The notes under the pieces were generated by a model. The model saw only the letters and a list, made by a program, of their open reading frames with translations. It was not told the DNA's origin and ran no database searches. The translations under genes were made by a program, and so were the position numbers. 64,000 nucleotides of DNA, from positions 248,001-312,000 of the forward strand of contig QANY01011365.1 of assembly GCA_003255025.1 (NCBI GenBank), in the 5' to 3' direction. Below, one piece after another: positions 1 to 11,393 of the stretch (its first letter is position 1; each line of letters starts with the position of its first letter). This DNA comes from Datisca glomerata. Taxonomy: Eukaryota; Streptophyta; Magnoliopsida; Cucurbitales; Datiscaceae.

Positions 1-40
1 GGATATATTGCACATTCTTACATCCTTCTTCGGCTTGTAG

Positions 41-1247
41 GTTGGAAAGGTATCATGGTATGACTCCCAATCTAAGAGGATAATGCTCATACCAGTTCCA
101 GAATATCCAATCGTTTCAAAGAAGGAGATAGATGAGGAAAGTATAATACAACCAGATACATCTCCATATGGTGAAGACGGCTCCTTAAAGGTACCCAGGA
201 TGAGCATTATCATTCTCGGGAGCATGTGTTTTTTTTCCTCTGCATTTTATAGGGAAGTTGTTCAAGTAGGGCTCGGGTGTATACTTGAACTTGAAGTAGA
301 TTATGTGGCAGATCATCCATCAGAACTCAGAAAGTTAATTTAATGTTCTCTCTAATCATCAAAGTTTTCTCTCCGCACTCGTCATAATGAGACCTTATAC
401 AGAGGACTATCTATTTTTAAAGCATTTAGAAACCCCTAATAGGTTTTGCAACCATTTTGGTGCATGAAAATGAAGTGTGTGAGTAGAGTCATAAACTGAT
501 CCGCAGCAGTCCTGACTCCCATCTGGACTAATATGATCGCTTAGTTAGCAAATGTTAAGGTCCTCACGGATAAAAATAAAGAGATTTCTCCATTAGATTT
601 TTTAACCTATTTGACTTGACACATGAAACTTGCATGATCAGCAGGGCTGTGTGTACGGTGTAATTATTTTGATAATTTGAACAGAAGACCCAGTACGGAT
701 AAAATGAAATTATATTGATGACTTGCTATAGTATTCTTCTAAATTCAATGTTTGGTAATTCAGAATTTACAGAGATTCACACACTGACCCAAGATGATCC
801 CTTCTACAGATAGACTACTCGGCACTGATTGACCTTCGAATAGTCAAGGGAAACTCATATTCCTCAAATACAGCAACTGATAGTGCTAATGAAGTACCTG
901 TGCCTAATCAAGCTCTATCAGGTTTTCAGCCCAATGGGCATGTCGAAAGCCATGCTATCACACATGAGAGTAATGATATGCGATTTCCATACTAGATTAG
1001 GCATATTATGAGACTCATATATATATGCAAGTCCTTATCTTTAAGTTTTATCTCTGCAGAGAATGGGAAAGCAAATCCATGGGATGAAATCAGTCAGGCT
1101 TTGAGCGCGAAGAAAGTTCAACTGTCCCAAAAGGATAATTGGAATAAAGGAGAAAGTTCAGGAAGGAGTTCATGGTCTTATAGAGGCTTGAGAGGTAGTG
1201 CTCTGGGTCCAACAATGGCTTTATTAAGATCTCAAAATGAACTCTAA
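41..1247 (+). CDS. coilin-like protein, C-terminal three exons (5' part outside window)
   Basis: Three exons join in frame: 41-190, 810-969 and 1060-1247, ending in TAA. Acceptors are TTGTAG, CTACAG and CTGCAG; donors are AAG|GTACCC and AGA|GTAATG. Phases 0, 0 and 1 agree, giving about 165 residues. The first exon reads GKVSWYDSQSKRIMLIPVPE, then YGEDGSLK, and continues into IDYSALIDLRIVKG. The end reads NPWDEISQALSAKK and finishes RGSALGPTMALLRSQNEL. I recognise this as the atypical Tudor-like C-terminus of plant coilin, the scaffold of nuclear Cajal bodies that binds snRNPs; this is recall, not a search. Bases 1-40 are the end of an intron, so the N-terminal self-association domain lies upstream of the window. 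No break is seen. A short tandem TCAGCAATC array follows the stop (1251-1284). The family name is the uncertain part; the exon structure is well supported. Confidence 0.62.
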
Positions 1248-2528
1248 GGAAGATCAGCAATCTCAGCAATCTCAGCAATCTGATCTAACTTCTGTTATGT
1301 AAATTATCCATTTTTTTTTTTCTGGATTTTTCTCGCAAGAATATTGCTTTCAGTCCTATAAATGTGGATGTTCCTTAGAACATGCATGCCAAATTTGAGA
1401 TCCCTATGTTATTATATTATCTAAAAAAAGTAAAAAAAACTTGTTATTTATAAGTCTACATTTATTGAAAACATGGTTTAAGATTGTCAACTGTAGGGTT
1501 TATTTTTCATATAGTTACAGTGTCAATAGTATTGAGATTGTTTGGTTTGTGTAATAAAAAATGACTAATGCAATTATATTGTTGGTAATTCAATTGTATG
1601 CAATTCAATTACTTGTAAAATATGATTGTCATGTTTGTTTATGCATATTAATCTATGATGTGATAGGTGATAATCTATGATTTGATTGGTGATAATTAAA
1701 TATTATTTTGTTTGATATGAGTTAATTTTTGTTATAAATTGTGTAAAATAATAAAAAGTTATCTAAATGTCCTTTTAGTTATATATTATTTAAAAAATAT
1801 TTTAACATGTAATCTTAATGTTATCTTTTTAACTAGTTTTAATTAATATCTAAACAAATTAATAATGCTAGACTAAATATAAAAAATATTTTTGTGAAAT
1901 TAATAAAAAAAGAGATAATAAAAAATAATTTCACGTGAAAATTTAATAATATTTAAATAAATTAATATTTTTAGACTAAAATTTAATAAAGTTAATTTTA
2001 AGTAAATTAATGAAATAAATTTTTATTAATATTTGAATTAAAAAAATGAATTATATAATTAATTTTATTAATATTTAAATAAATCAATAAAGTTGGGTTA
2101 TATTTAAATGAGGGTAGGAAAATAATTTTGTTTGATTTTAGAATTGTAATGATATTGTAATCTATGATTGTTTCTATTATATTCTGCAATTCAATTGTGT
2201 CAAAGAATTGCAAATTAGGATTGCAGCCTTATTTAAAGATTATTTCAAACAAGTATAGTAATTCAATTACAAAAGGATTATAAAAGAGGATAACGCGAAA
2301 TAAACGGGCTTTTAGTGCAAATTTCAGGGTTATTTAAAAATAAAAACTCTTAGTTTATCATAAAATAGTGGTCGAACATCTTAGTTTCGATTAGAACTTA
2401 AAATTACGAAAACTAAAAATAAGTGACAAAATAATAACAAGAACGATGTTAATTATTTATTATCACACAAATACATACCAAGAGCAATACAAAAGACATT
2501 GATACACACAAGATACAAGAGAACATGC
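1248..2528. other. intergenic AT-rich stretch, possible MITE remnant
   Basis: This stretch holds the 3'UTR of the coilin-like gene and then very AT-rich DNA. Around 1583-1620 and 2180-2270 there are mirrored CAATTCAATTAC and GCAATTCAATTG motifs that could be worn terminal inverted repeats of a MITE of about 700 bp. I could not find a target-site duplication, so this is a weak suggestion. No coding signal is seen. Confidence 0.3.
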
Positions 2529-2534
2529 TTTATT
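2529..2534 (-). terminator. poly(A) signal AATAAA of the first beta-glucosidase gene
   Basis: AATAAA on the minus strand, about 85 nt downstream of the TAG stop at 2618-2620. The position and spacing are typical of a plant near-upstream polyadenylation element. Confidence 0.5.
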
Positions 2535-2617
2535 TGACACAGTACAAGGTACATCTAGGACACAAATATTAACACATAACATTCTCTTGTAACAAAAGTT
2601 GAGAACCCCGGAGGTTT

Positions 2618-5600
2618 CTATGATGGAACAGATAATACCCCATTTCCTGTGATTCTTTCCTCTTCAGTGGTCTTTGAAGGAACGTGATCAATGGAACCAG
2701 AAGTATGGAAAGGAGGTCTGAGAATAGGAGGAGGTGATTGAGTTAGGATACTTTTGAGCCAATTTGCTGATTTCTTTGGGACTCGGTCGTAATCATTCTG
2801 AAAGTCTGTGTAGTTTAACCCAAAACGAACGTTGTAACTCGTTTCTCCAAAATCCATACAGTCCATTAAATTCCATATGAAGTATCCATTCACATTCACT
2901 CCCGCGCTGTACCAAAACAAAGCCTCAAAATTATATAAAAAGAAGATTTAATAAATTATGAAGAGTTGGTTTTCAACAGATTTTAAATATTGAGTATGAA
3001 AAACTTATGAAGTTTTGATTGTAAGGGGTTGTGTACTTTATAGCGTCCAGAATGACTCTGAGATGGTCTCTTAGGAAACGAATTCGGATATCGTCTTGCA
3101 ACGCATCTTCCATGTTAATATTATCATCGTCTCTTTTTTCGGGATATCCTATTTCAAAAAGAAAAGTTACATTAAAACAGTACCATATCAAACCAATTAT
3201 TTACAATTCACCAAAAAAGAAAAAAGAAAAATACAAATAATATTTATAAACCAATACCATTTTCGGAGATATAAGAGACGGGGTTGCCATACTCCTCCTT
3301 CAAGATCTTCAAGACTTCATATAATCCTCTTGGAAAAACTTGCATTGTGCTGTTCCCACCAGCCTATACACACACTCGCACACAATGCGAATTAACAACT
3401 TAAAATGTCATAAAATCCATACGTCACATGCTATATATCTCCACTTATCTTATCAACTTTCACAAGTAGAAAATGAAAAAGATATGCATATAGTAAAGAA
3501 ACACATGCTTGTATGCACATGATGTATGTATGTTTGTTTTACGTACCACAGGTCCAAGCGTCTCTCCAGTTATCGAGTTATCTAGAATGATTAAAGAACA
3601 AAAAAAGAGTTAATTAACTGAACTTACGAAATTAACTTATAACGTAGATATTTAAGATCTCACATGCTCGCAACCAGTTCGAGAATCCGTAGATGAAAAG
3701 GTAAAGATTTTACCTAAGGTCACCAAGTATTGGTCGAAGTAAAAGCCAGTAGAAACATCATTGGGTGATATAGGGAGGCCCTTGACATAAGCGGAAGTAT
3801 AGTAATTGACAGTGATAAAATCAAAGGATTTCTGAATCAATTCTTGATCTTGAGGAGTGATTACAGGCAGCCTCTCCTTTGCTAATAATTTCATGCTAAA
3901 AGGGTAGTCCCCACTCACTAGCGGTTCCAAGAACCTAAAACAACAACATGCATTAGCCAGAACATTATTAATTCGTATTTATTTATGTATTTGTTTGTAT
4001 AATTTTATACTGAGAGATTCTTTTTACGAAAACTCAGGTTAACCCTTATCATATCATATGAAATATATGTATTATCTATCACCTCACGAGTGTCTAAAAT
4101 TCGATCAGCCTAGTATCACTTTATAAAATCTTGCAGCTAACTGGGTTGTTAATTTCATATATACCTAATTGCCAATTACTTTTATTAATTTGAAAAAAAA
4201 GATTATTTATGTTACCATCCAAAATTGAATTCCATGGCTCTTCTAACAGCAGCGTGGTCGGCACGTGAGTTTTCGTCGTGTGGTAGAAACCATTTCATAT
4301 TCAATGCTATACCGATCCTTCCTTTTTGGGTTGACTACACAAGATCAAAATTATTACTTAATTATGAAGTCATTTATATTAATTTAACCAAGAATAATCA
4401 TGTTAACACATAATAAATACTTTTATCAGTGATTATATCAATATAAATAATGTTAGTATGGATAGTACCTGGTATTTTTTTCTATATGTCTTAACAGCGG
4501 TAGCATGAGCTTTCAAGAGATTGTGAGCAATCAAATAAGGATATGTTCTTTCGTCATATGTAGTCATGCCTTCTTTGTACAAGATTGTGCTCCAAATATG
4601 TGGCTCGTTCATTGTTGTCCAGTTTTTTATTTGATCACCAAAAGTTTTGAAGCAAAACTCGGCATATGCATTAAAATCATCACTGAAAATCATTTTAAAT
4701 ACACAAATAAAATTAAGAGAACTGCAAAAATGAAAAACTTTTCAGCTTAAACTATAAAAATGACCCTAATTTTATTTATTTTTTACAAACACGGCCAGAA
4801 TATATAAATAATTTTTTTACGTCTGTGTAATTTTTATAAATGACTTATTTACTTCAACTATTTTTATGGGAAAAAAGTTTTCCGACCTTTTATAGTTTGA
4901 GCTGTAAAGTTGATTTTTCTTGTTATTTTTTGAATAAAAATTCAAGAAAAATATTTTAGCCTGCACAAACCAATTAAACGACTAAAAAAATATATGAAAG
5001 AAATGATGAATAATAACTTACACAAAGGCTGCACTCAAAGCTCCATTGTATTTGGTTAGTAGAGCTTTAGGCATGTCAAAGTGGAACAGTGTCACAAAAG
5101 GCTCAATACCTACAAGCAAGTAATTTTATAATTGTTATATTAACAAAACGAGAAAATAGCGATGAGAATAAGCTCTCACACTCACACCTAACACACTCAC
5201 ACCTAACATTTGATCTCTGTAGAATTTATAATTTCGTAAAAGAAAATTGAAGTACCAAAAAATCCCGAGGAAACAACTACTGACCATTGTACTTTAGTAG
5301 GGAGAACAATCTCTTGTAATAAGCCACACCCTCATGATTTACCGTTTCCTCACTTACTACTCCAGCTGCAATTTTTAACAAGAAAACAGAAAAAGGATTA
5401 ATCATGGGACCTATAATAAATTTCTTTAATTAATTTAATCATTTAATTAATTTTAGGATGTTTTACTTGGAAATAGTCTGGGCCAAGCGATTGACATTCT
5501 GTAGACGTCCATATTCATGTTCTTTAAGCAAAGTACATCTTCCTGTATGTCATGTGAACGTAATAATAAGTATGACGTAATTGCCCTTTAGTTGAATTGA

Positions 5601-6298
5601 ATATGCTCTTATTTATTTCAGTAGTTTTAATTTGATTTTCGTAAATGGTTTTAATTAGTTTATTAAAAAAGAAAGATATATATAAGGGAATATTAAAAGA
5701 TCAACATTGTATTTGAAGAGCGATTTAGCTCCTGGTAGGCCTTCAAGCATGTGATCAATTGTGCTTTCTCCTCTCCCTCCTTCATCTGGTAAACTTTCTA
5801 TCTGCATGACACAATTAAATGATTTATACAAAAAATTTTAGGAAAAAAATAGTATAATTAAGATGATCATTTGTTCTTTTAAAAAAAAAATTATGTCAGA
5901 TAAATAAATCACATGACAACTTGAGTCAAGATTTTCACGCGATCATATAACTGGCCAACCGTGATTTGAACAGGCACGACATGTTTTCACCTCAGTCATG
6001 GTTGAGCTCACATGCCATGACGAAGAAACTCCAAGCCACCTTGGGGACAATTTTACTATAATGTGAAAAAATATCTTAATACCTGAAAAGCAGAGCTGGA
6101 TGCACCAAACTTAAAGTTTGTGGGAAACTCTTGTCTGTGTAATTCAAATTTACTGCATCTTACTACAAACGAAGTGCCCCTTTTGACAGTAGGGACAGCT
6201 AGTGTTTGCTTAGTAAGAAAGACTTTTGTTCCTTGAAGTTTACAGGGAATGATAGAGTTAGAGAAGGATGGTGAAGAAACACCAAGAAGAGTTGCCAT
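2618..6298 (-). CDS. GH1 beta-glucosidase, predicted plastid form, copy 1 (12 exons, 550 aa)
   Basis: Exons on the minus strand, in coding order: 6083-6298, 5706-5801, 5467-5542, 5285-5365, 5022-5109, 4469-4682, 4216-4334, 3714-3934, 3547-3581, 3258-3363, 3037-3148, 2618-2906. All introns are GT-AG, all phases agree, and the sum is 1653 nt including the stop. Residues 1 to about 48 are rich in Ser/Thr/Lys, lack acidic residues and end VVRC, as in a chloroplast transit peptide. The catalytic domain starts FPTNFKFGASSSAFQ. Acid/base Glu is about E212 in TTMNEP and the nucleophile about E416 in YISENG, where TENG is usual. Unusual points: exon 2 is a fusion lacking about 13 residues before KYNEDV; HWD is HFD (about F167); the usual NFEW is CMDF (about D473, F474). 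GH1 enzymes hydrolyse beta-glucosides. Furcatin, oleuropein and strictosidine glucosidases are plausible relatives, but the substrate is unknown. Confidence 0.9.
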
Positions 6299-6384
6299 AT
6301 ATGTTTTGATATATGGAGATTATGAATCAAATTCTAAACGGGTAAAGAGGGTTTGGTGCATTTTAAGAGCTACACTAACTGCTG

Positions 6385-6392
6385 TATTTATA
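6385..6392 (-). promoter_or_regulatory. TATA box of beta-glucosidase copy 1
   Basis: TATAAATA on the minus strand, about 90 nt upstream of the ATG at 6298. The same core with flanking CTATAAATACA and a following run ending AAGAGC occurs before the second GH1 gene (46019-46026), so it is conserved between the duplicates. Confidence 0.6.
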
Positions 6393-8390
6393 GTGTTTTG
6401 AAGTATATATAGGATGAATTTTTTTACATTAATTGCTAGTTCTAATGGAAAATAATTCAATTGCATATCAAAAAGAAAAACTTTAAGGAGATAATTTAAT
6501 CATGTTTTTCAAATTCTAATTTGATTTTCACATTTAATTGAAAGAAAAATGCATTGCGATTGAGTTAGGTACCACCTCTATTTTTAGTGACTGCACAACA
6601 AAATGAATCAATATAAGGCAAACAAGAGAGAAAAAGTTTCATGTTTTGTAAAAGATTTGATCATCATAATTTGTCTCTATTTTTAATTAGATAATTATAT
6701 TTTTTTAAAATTCTCACTTTCATCATCATAAATTAGTTAATGTTCTTATTTAATTATTTTATAATCTTTTGTTTATCAAATTTAAAAGTTTAATTAACGT
6801 GTGTCATGTTACAGGCATAAATAACACGCACGAGTATCAAAAAATCGTACGGACACCAAATTTCCAACTCTTCTCACCTTTTTCCCCGTTTCTTATGAAA
6901 CCTAATGATTTCTCTTATGTGTTCCGTTTGCATCTGAAACCCACTCGTCTCTCTTTCTCTCCTTCACTATTTATTTGCCATGGAGAACGTAAGCAAATAG
7001 GCAATGACTTGATCCCAAACTTTTACAAAAAGGGGAAGAAATGGTGTTTTAGTGGGTGAAATAAAATTTCAAAGATTTACCATAAAAGTTCAAAGATCTA
7101 CGCAAAAGGAAAAGAAAATCCTTAAATTTCTTTGTGAGCCTTAAGATATGTTTAAAACATTTTAAATTTTCGATGGTCTTGAAACAAAACGGTTTTTGGG
7201 ACTCATGTGCGTTATGTGTGGTGTCACGTTTGTAAAATCAACAATGTTCATTGACAGAGAGACAAAAAGAATCAAATTGAAATGATGTGTTAAGTTGAAG
7301 TAGAAAATTGAGAATTTTTTTAAATACGATGATTAAATTAAAAAAGAGAGGCAAAACTTTCATTATATTTTTCTTTTAGTTTTGTTCTTACCAAAGATAA
7401 ATGGAGCTACCTATATAATCGAGATATAAATCCTTTGATAATCTTTTTGGAAAGTATAGTATTATGCATCACTATTATATAATTTGTAAATAAATGTAGA
7501 CGTGAGATGAAGCATACACCTTATTAATTAAGATTATTTTATTCATTTTGTTAATTTACATCGGTGTCAAAGATTAATGAGAAATTGCTTCAGAAAGTCA
7601 TTTGAGAGTGAAAAAAGAAATTAAGACCCTATGGTTTTTTTTAAAGAAATCAGGTCTATTTAACAGAGGATAGGATTAATATAGCCCGCATTAGACTCAG
7701 GCTAGTAAAAATCTGATACTAAATCCTAGTCTAGCATTCTAGCGTAAATTTTATATTTGCTGAACCTTAGTCTAATTGTCACGAATTTTAGAATAAAAGT
7801 TTTAAATTAAAAGAAAAACTTAATATTTTCTCCTGTGATCAAAACTGAGTTTTATTAAATATCAAAGAAGGAAATTAAAATCATTTTTTTTCTTTTACAA
7901 AAGCCCCTTTATAAAAACTTCTCAAGATCAATTGTGATAGAGATAAACTAACTCATGTCAGTTGGACTTTGGTTCATGGGATTTTTCTGGATAAAAAGAT
8001 CTTGTGAAAACCCATTTTCAGAAAAATGGGTAAACGAAGAAGAATAAATTTTCAGAAAAATAGTTTTGTCTTACGTAAATCTGTACTATTTTCATTTTGG
8101 TACCGGATTTTTATATCACTTTCTCAAAATTTAAAATTTTACACTTATGACGCATCACAATTAATATAAAAAAATATCAACTATCTCTTTCCTCATCATT
8201 ATTAGGACCTAAGCTTCGCTGATTCCTATTGTTGTTTTGTAGTTACTTCATTTTGAATGGGCTTGAGAGAGTTGTTCGGCTTCTAATAATGTCAAAGATA
8301 AATTATGTAAGTGATAACTTCTGTGGTTACTAATCTAGGTAGTATTGCTAGATTTGCACCATGATGACGAAAACTCATACTGCATATTTG
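6393..8390. other. upstream region of beta-glucosidase copy 1, nothing recognised
   Basis: AT-rich DNA with no coding exon or transposon end that I can defend. It shows no obvious similarity to the upstream region of the second GH1 gene beyond the core promoter, unlike the 46 kb and 58.7 kb blocks, which match each other. Confidence 0.5.
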
Positions 8391-8466
8391 TCCATTTTAC
8401 TTTGTTATTATACCCTTCGTTCATTTTACTTTGTTATTAGCTCTTCGTTCATTTTACTTTGTTAGG
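8391..8466 (+). repeat. short tandem repeat, about 2.6 units of 28-30 bp
   Basis: Units start at 8391, 8421 and 8449, each beginning TC(C/A)TTTTACTTTGTTA; the first two end CCTTCGT or CTCTTCGT. It lies just left of the CACTA end described below. Confidence 0.75.
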
Positions 8467-8616
8467 ATCAATTTCGAGCATTCAAATCTTAGTTCATTGT
8501 CTTAAATATATCTTTTCCTTATGTAAGATAGAGTTACGTAGATTGAATTGAATTATATTTGCTTGTTTCTTTAAATTTAGAAGCTTCATTTTACGTGAAA
8601 ATTGAATTCATTAAGT

Positions 8617-9817
8617 TGTCATGGAAAGACATTTGTTTTGCCTATCTATGACTTTTTAAAAAGAAACACTTTTAAAAAAAACTTTTATATAATCTACTTA
8701 ATAAATAGCTCTGTCCGATCTTTTTTCACTATAAATATTTATAATTGCTAGGTAAAGATTATTTGTGTGTAAGTTATCATGGGAAGGTAATTTTTGCCTT
8801 TCCATGATATATTTTTTTTAATTTTGTTTGCCTTTCCATGAGATGGCGTTTTCTTTTGGCGTAGTTATCTTTTAGTTCAGATCTATTATCCGTTGTGAGA
8901 TTGTTAAACTGATAATCTCTTTCTCATCTATCTCTTACTTTCTAGGATATATGAAGTCTTAGATATCACCATACGCATTTCTATCTATGAAGGAATGCAT
9001 ATTTGGGGCTACCAAATCTGTCCTATAAAACGGTTTCTGAATATGCAGCTAACACTTGGTATTTTATCAATTAGTAGTTTTTCAATAATGAAACTTATTT
9101 CTCATGATGAACTTTATTATAGTTTTTGGACAATATGTTATGATGAGATGTGATTAGTATGTATGTTGTCGGTTAATTTTACGATTTATATTATCAGTAG
9201 TGAACTATCTAGGATCGATGTCATATACTGTTAGCAGAAATATCTAGAGGATTTATTATTTATATTATTGGTTGGGACCAACTTGGATTTTATGATTTAT
9301 ATTATTGTTGGGAACCATTTGAGACCAATATTATATAGCTGCAAAAATTTAATTAAATAAAAGCTTTATTTTTTTCTTTTCTTGAAGTTTAGATGACGGA
9401 GATTCCCCATCATCTATTTACTTTATGCGGTACCTAAGATAACAGGGATCCCTGTCATATATGATTTTGTTGGCACTTAAGATGATGGGGATCAACCGTC
9501 ATCTATTTTCTTTTGGCAGCTACTAAGATGATGAGGATTCCCCGTCATCTTAAGTCTACGTGGAGTAACTTCAGATGACGGGCAATCCCCTTCATCTATA
9601 TGCTTTTTGTGACGGCTAAGATGACGGGGATTCCCCGTCATCTATCTACCTTTCACAGTACCTACGATGACGAAGATTCTCCATCATTATACCCCCTTAT
9701 AATGATGGTTTTTTAAATGCCTAAAGATGATAACCCGGTAGATGACAGTCAGTCAACCGTCAATATAAGGTTATAATGACGGGTTTACCTATCATCTAAT
9801 TCCCTTTTGTAGTAGTG
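8617..9817 (+). mobile_element. CACTA (En/Spm) transposon, right end with subterminal repeats
   Basis: The stretch ends TTTTGTAGTAGTG at 9817, the reverse complement of CACTACTACAAAA, a typical CACTA terminus. Upstream are dense inverted motifs: copies of CATGGGAAGG paired with CCTTTCCATG around 8617-8850, and the GATGACGG hairpin array at 9391-9690. The CATGGGAAGG motifs also occur in the CACTA element near 58.2 kb, so the two are related. The three bases after the end are ATC. I could not find the matching left terminus, so the start coordinate is only where the subterminal motifs begin. No transposase is recognisable here. Confidence 0.6.
9391..9690 (+). repeat. 46-bp tandem array of perfect or near-perfect hairpins (7 units)
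   Basis: Palindromic cores of about 26 bp, AGATGACGGGGAT followed by its inverse, start near 9391, 9436, 9480, 9525, 9572, 9618 and 9664, a spacing of 44-47 bp. Linkers between cores vary more than the cores. CACTA transposases are known to bind repeated subterminal motifs, which would explain conservation of the cores. Confidence 0.85.
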
Positions 9818-9820
9818 ATC

Positions 9821-10740
9821 ACATTCCTTGACGTATAGCGCGTTTCACTAGTAGGGTTGCAACATTTCCACCCTTTCCTTCGGCTATCACAAAAATACAC
9901 TAAATTGCATTTTTATCAAACTTGCGTGTTCTGTGCAACATTATTATGTTCAAAGAAGAATGACATGAGTGCATAAACATCTAACTCCAAAGAAAATATT
10001 TTTTTAAATTAAAATCAATATAATTCAATTCTCACATTAATTTTTTTTCTTTATATTCTGATGATAAAAATCAATAATAAACAAAATTCTCCATATTTAT
10101 TTTGGGTTTGTTTCCGAAATGATGTAATCCAAACATAAGATTGAAACCAGTGAGTATAATACTTGTGGTCCTAAATTAGGACTCCTAGTTAGTTTACAAT
10201 AATTGGGAAATAATTAGTTTAGCGAAATTGATCCTTTACAACGGGGCAAGTCGTTGTTTGTTTTAACAGTTCATCCATAATTGAGAAATAATTCGTACTA
10301 AAAGGCAATTATGTTTCTCGCATTTTACACGAGCATTTTATTGAGAAAGAAAAGACAAAGAAGAAGATAAGAATTAATAGCTTAAATCTAATTCCAACCA
10401 ATGCCAAAAGACACTTCGATGTCCATTAAAGAGGTACAGATATAGCTTTACCTAACTTCAGTAATTCAGAGATACTGAACTTTCTAATAAATGTTGTTGA
10501 TGCAAAATGTTTTAATAGGGCTCTAAGACTACTAAAAGCTCGCTCAGTGTTTGTACGTTCACGTATTGTAAACGAATAATTTAACGAATTTTTAAAATAC
10601 ATATATTGCGACCGAATCCAAATTACATACACAACTAAGAATCCAAATTACATACACAACTAAAAATCGCTACTTAAATACGTTTATAAAAGAAACATAA
10701 ATCAGGAGTCGACTAAAAATCGGCTTGAGATGTTAATTAT
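9821..10740. other. nothing recognised
   Basis: AT-rich non-coding DNA with short chance reading frames only. A few degenerate words resemble transposon termini but none pairs up. Confidence 0.4.
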
Positions 10741-11036
10741 TAGTATGAATCCGGATGGAAAAACACGGTTTTGATGCGAAACATATGGATCATATTGAGA
10801 ATGCTTTTGTGGCCGAATCTCTTGCTCTTCGTTGAGGTTTAGAGGAAATTAATGACTTACTGATTGACTCTATTCAGATTTTTTCAGATTCCAAAACGCT
10901 TATGGACTTGCTTAGTATTGCTAAAGATTAAAGATTTATTGCAGATTCAGTGGCAGTAGACATTCTTCATCTTAGTCACAAGCTGAAGTTTATTTCCTTT
11001 AATTTCTGTCCTAGTTTATTTAACAGTATTGTAGTT
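10741..11036 (+). pseudogene. LINE-type RNase H (RVT_3) fragment, degenerate
   Basis: In one frame the sequence reads AFVAESLALR, stop, GLEEINDLLIDSIQIFSDSK, then TLMDLL, a second stop, and ends KLKFISFNFCPSLFNS. The order AE.LALR.GL, then IFSDS.TLM.LL, then FNF is the signature of the plant RNase H domain found at the end of non-LTR reverse transcriptases and in related orphan proteins. There are two in-frame stops. The homology stops at 11036, exactly where the copia LTR begins, so the fragment was probably split by that insertion. Confidence 0.6.
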
Positions 11037-11358
11037 TGTTGAAGAAAGAAAAGCTGCAGTCTCAGAAGAAAATCTTCATCATAGGCAAAAGAGGGAAGCA
11101 GAACAGAGACTTTCCCAAACACAGTGGGTGTCTAACCATTTCTGATAAAAAACGATTTCAGGCTACAAGTAGGCATCCGTTGGGATCATATGAGATCATA
11201 GGCAACCGTTAGAATCATTTGTATATATACATCCTCCCTCATTGTAAACAAACAGAATTTTTCCTTCAATAACAGATCAGAACCAGAAAGGTTCATCATC
11301 TCTGAAGCTCATCATTTTTTCATCCAAGATCAGAACCAACAAGTTCATCATTTCTACA
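11037..11358 (+). repeat. 5' LTR of a Ty1/copia element
   Basis: It starts TGTTGAAG and ends TTCTACA, directly followed by a primer binding site. A TATA-like GTATATATAC lies near 11220, about 140 nt before the LTR end. No second LTR is seen in the window. Confidence 0.7.
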
Positions 11359-11370
11359 TGGTATCAAAGC
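11359..11370 (+). other. primer binding site for initiator tRNA-Met
   Basis: TGGTATCAAAGC follows the LTR end without a gap and matches the usual plant copia primer site TGGTATCAGAGC with one change. Confidence 0.75.
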
Positions 11371-11393
11371 AGTGATTCTGAGAACTAACACAA

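Noticed and set aside
7469..7500. ATCACTATTATATAATTTG as the left end of the CACTA element ending at 9817
   Set aside because: The terminus is poor and the preceding triplet does not match the ATC after the right end.
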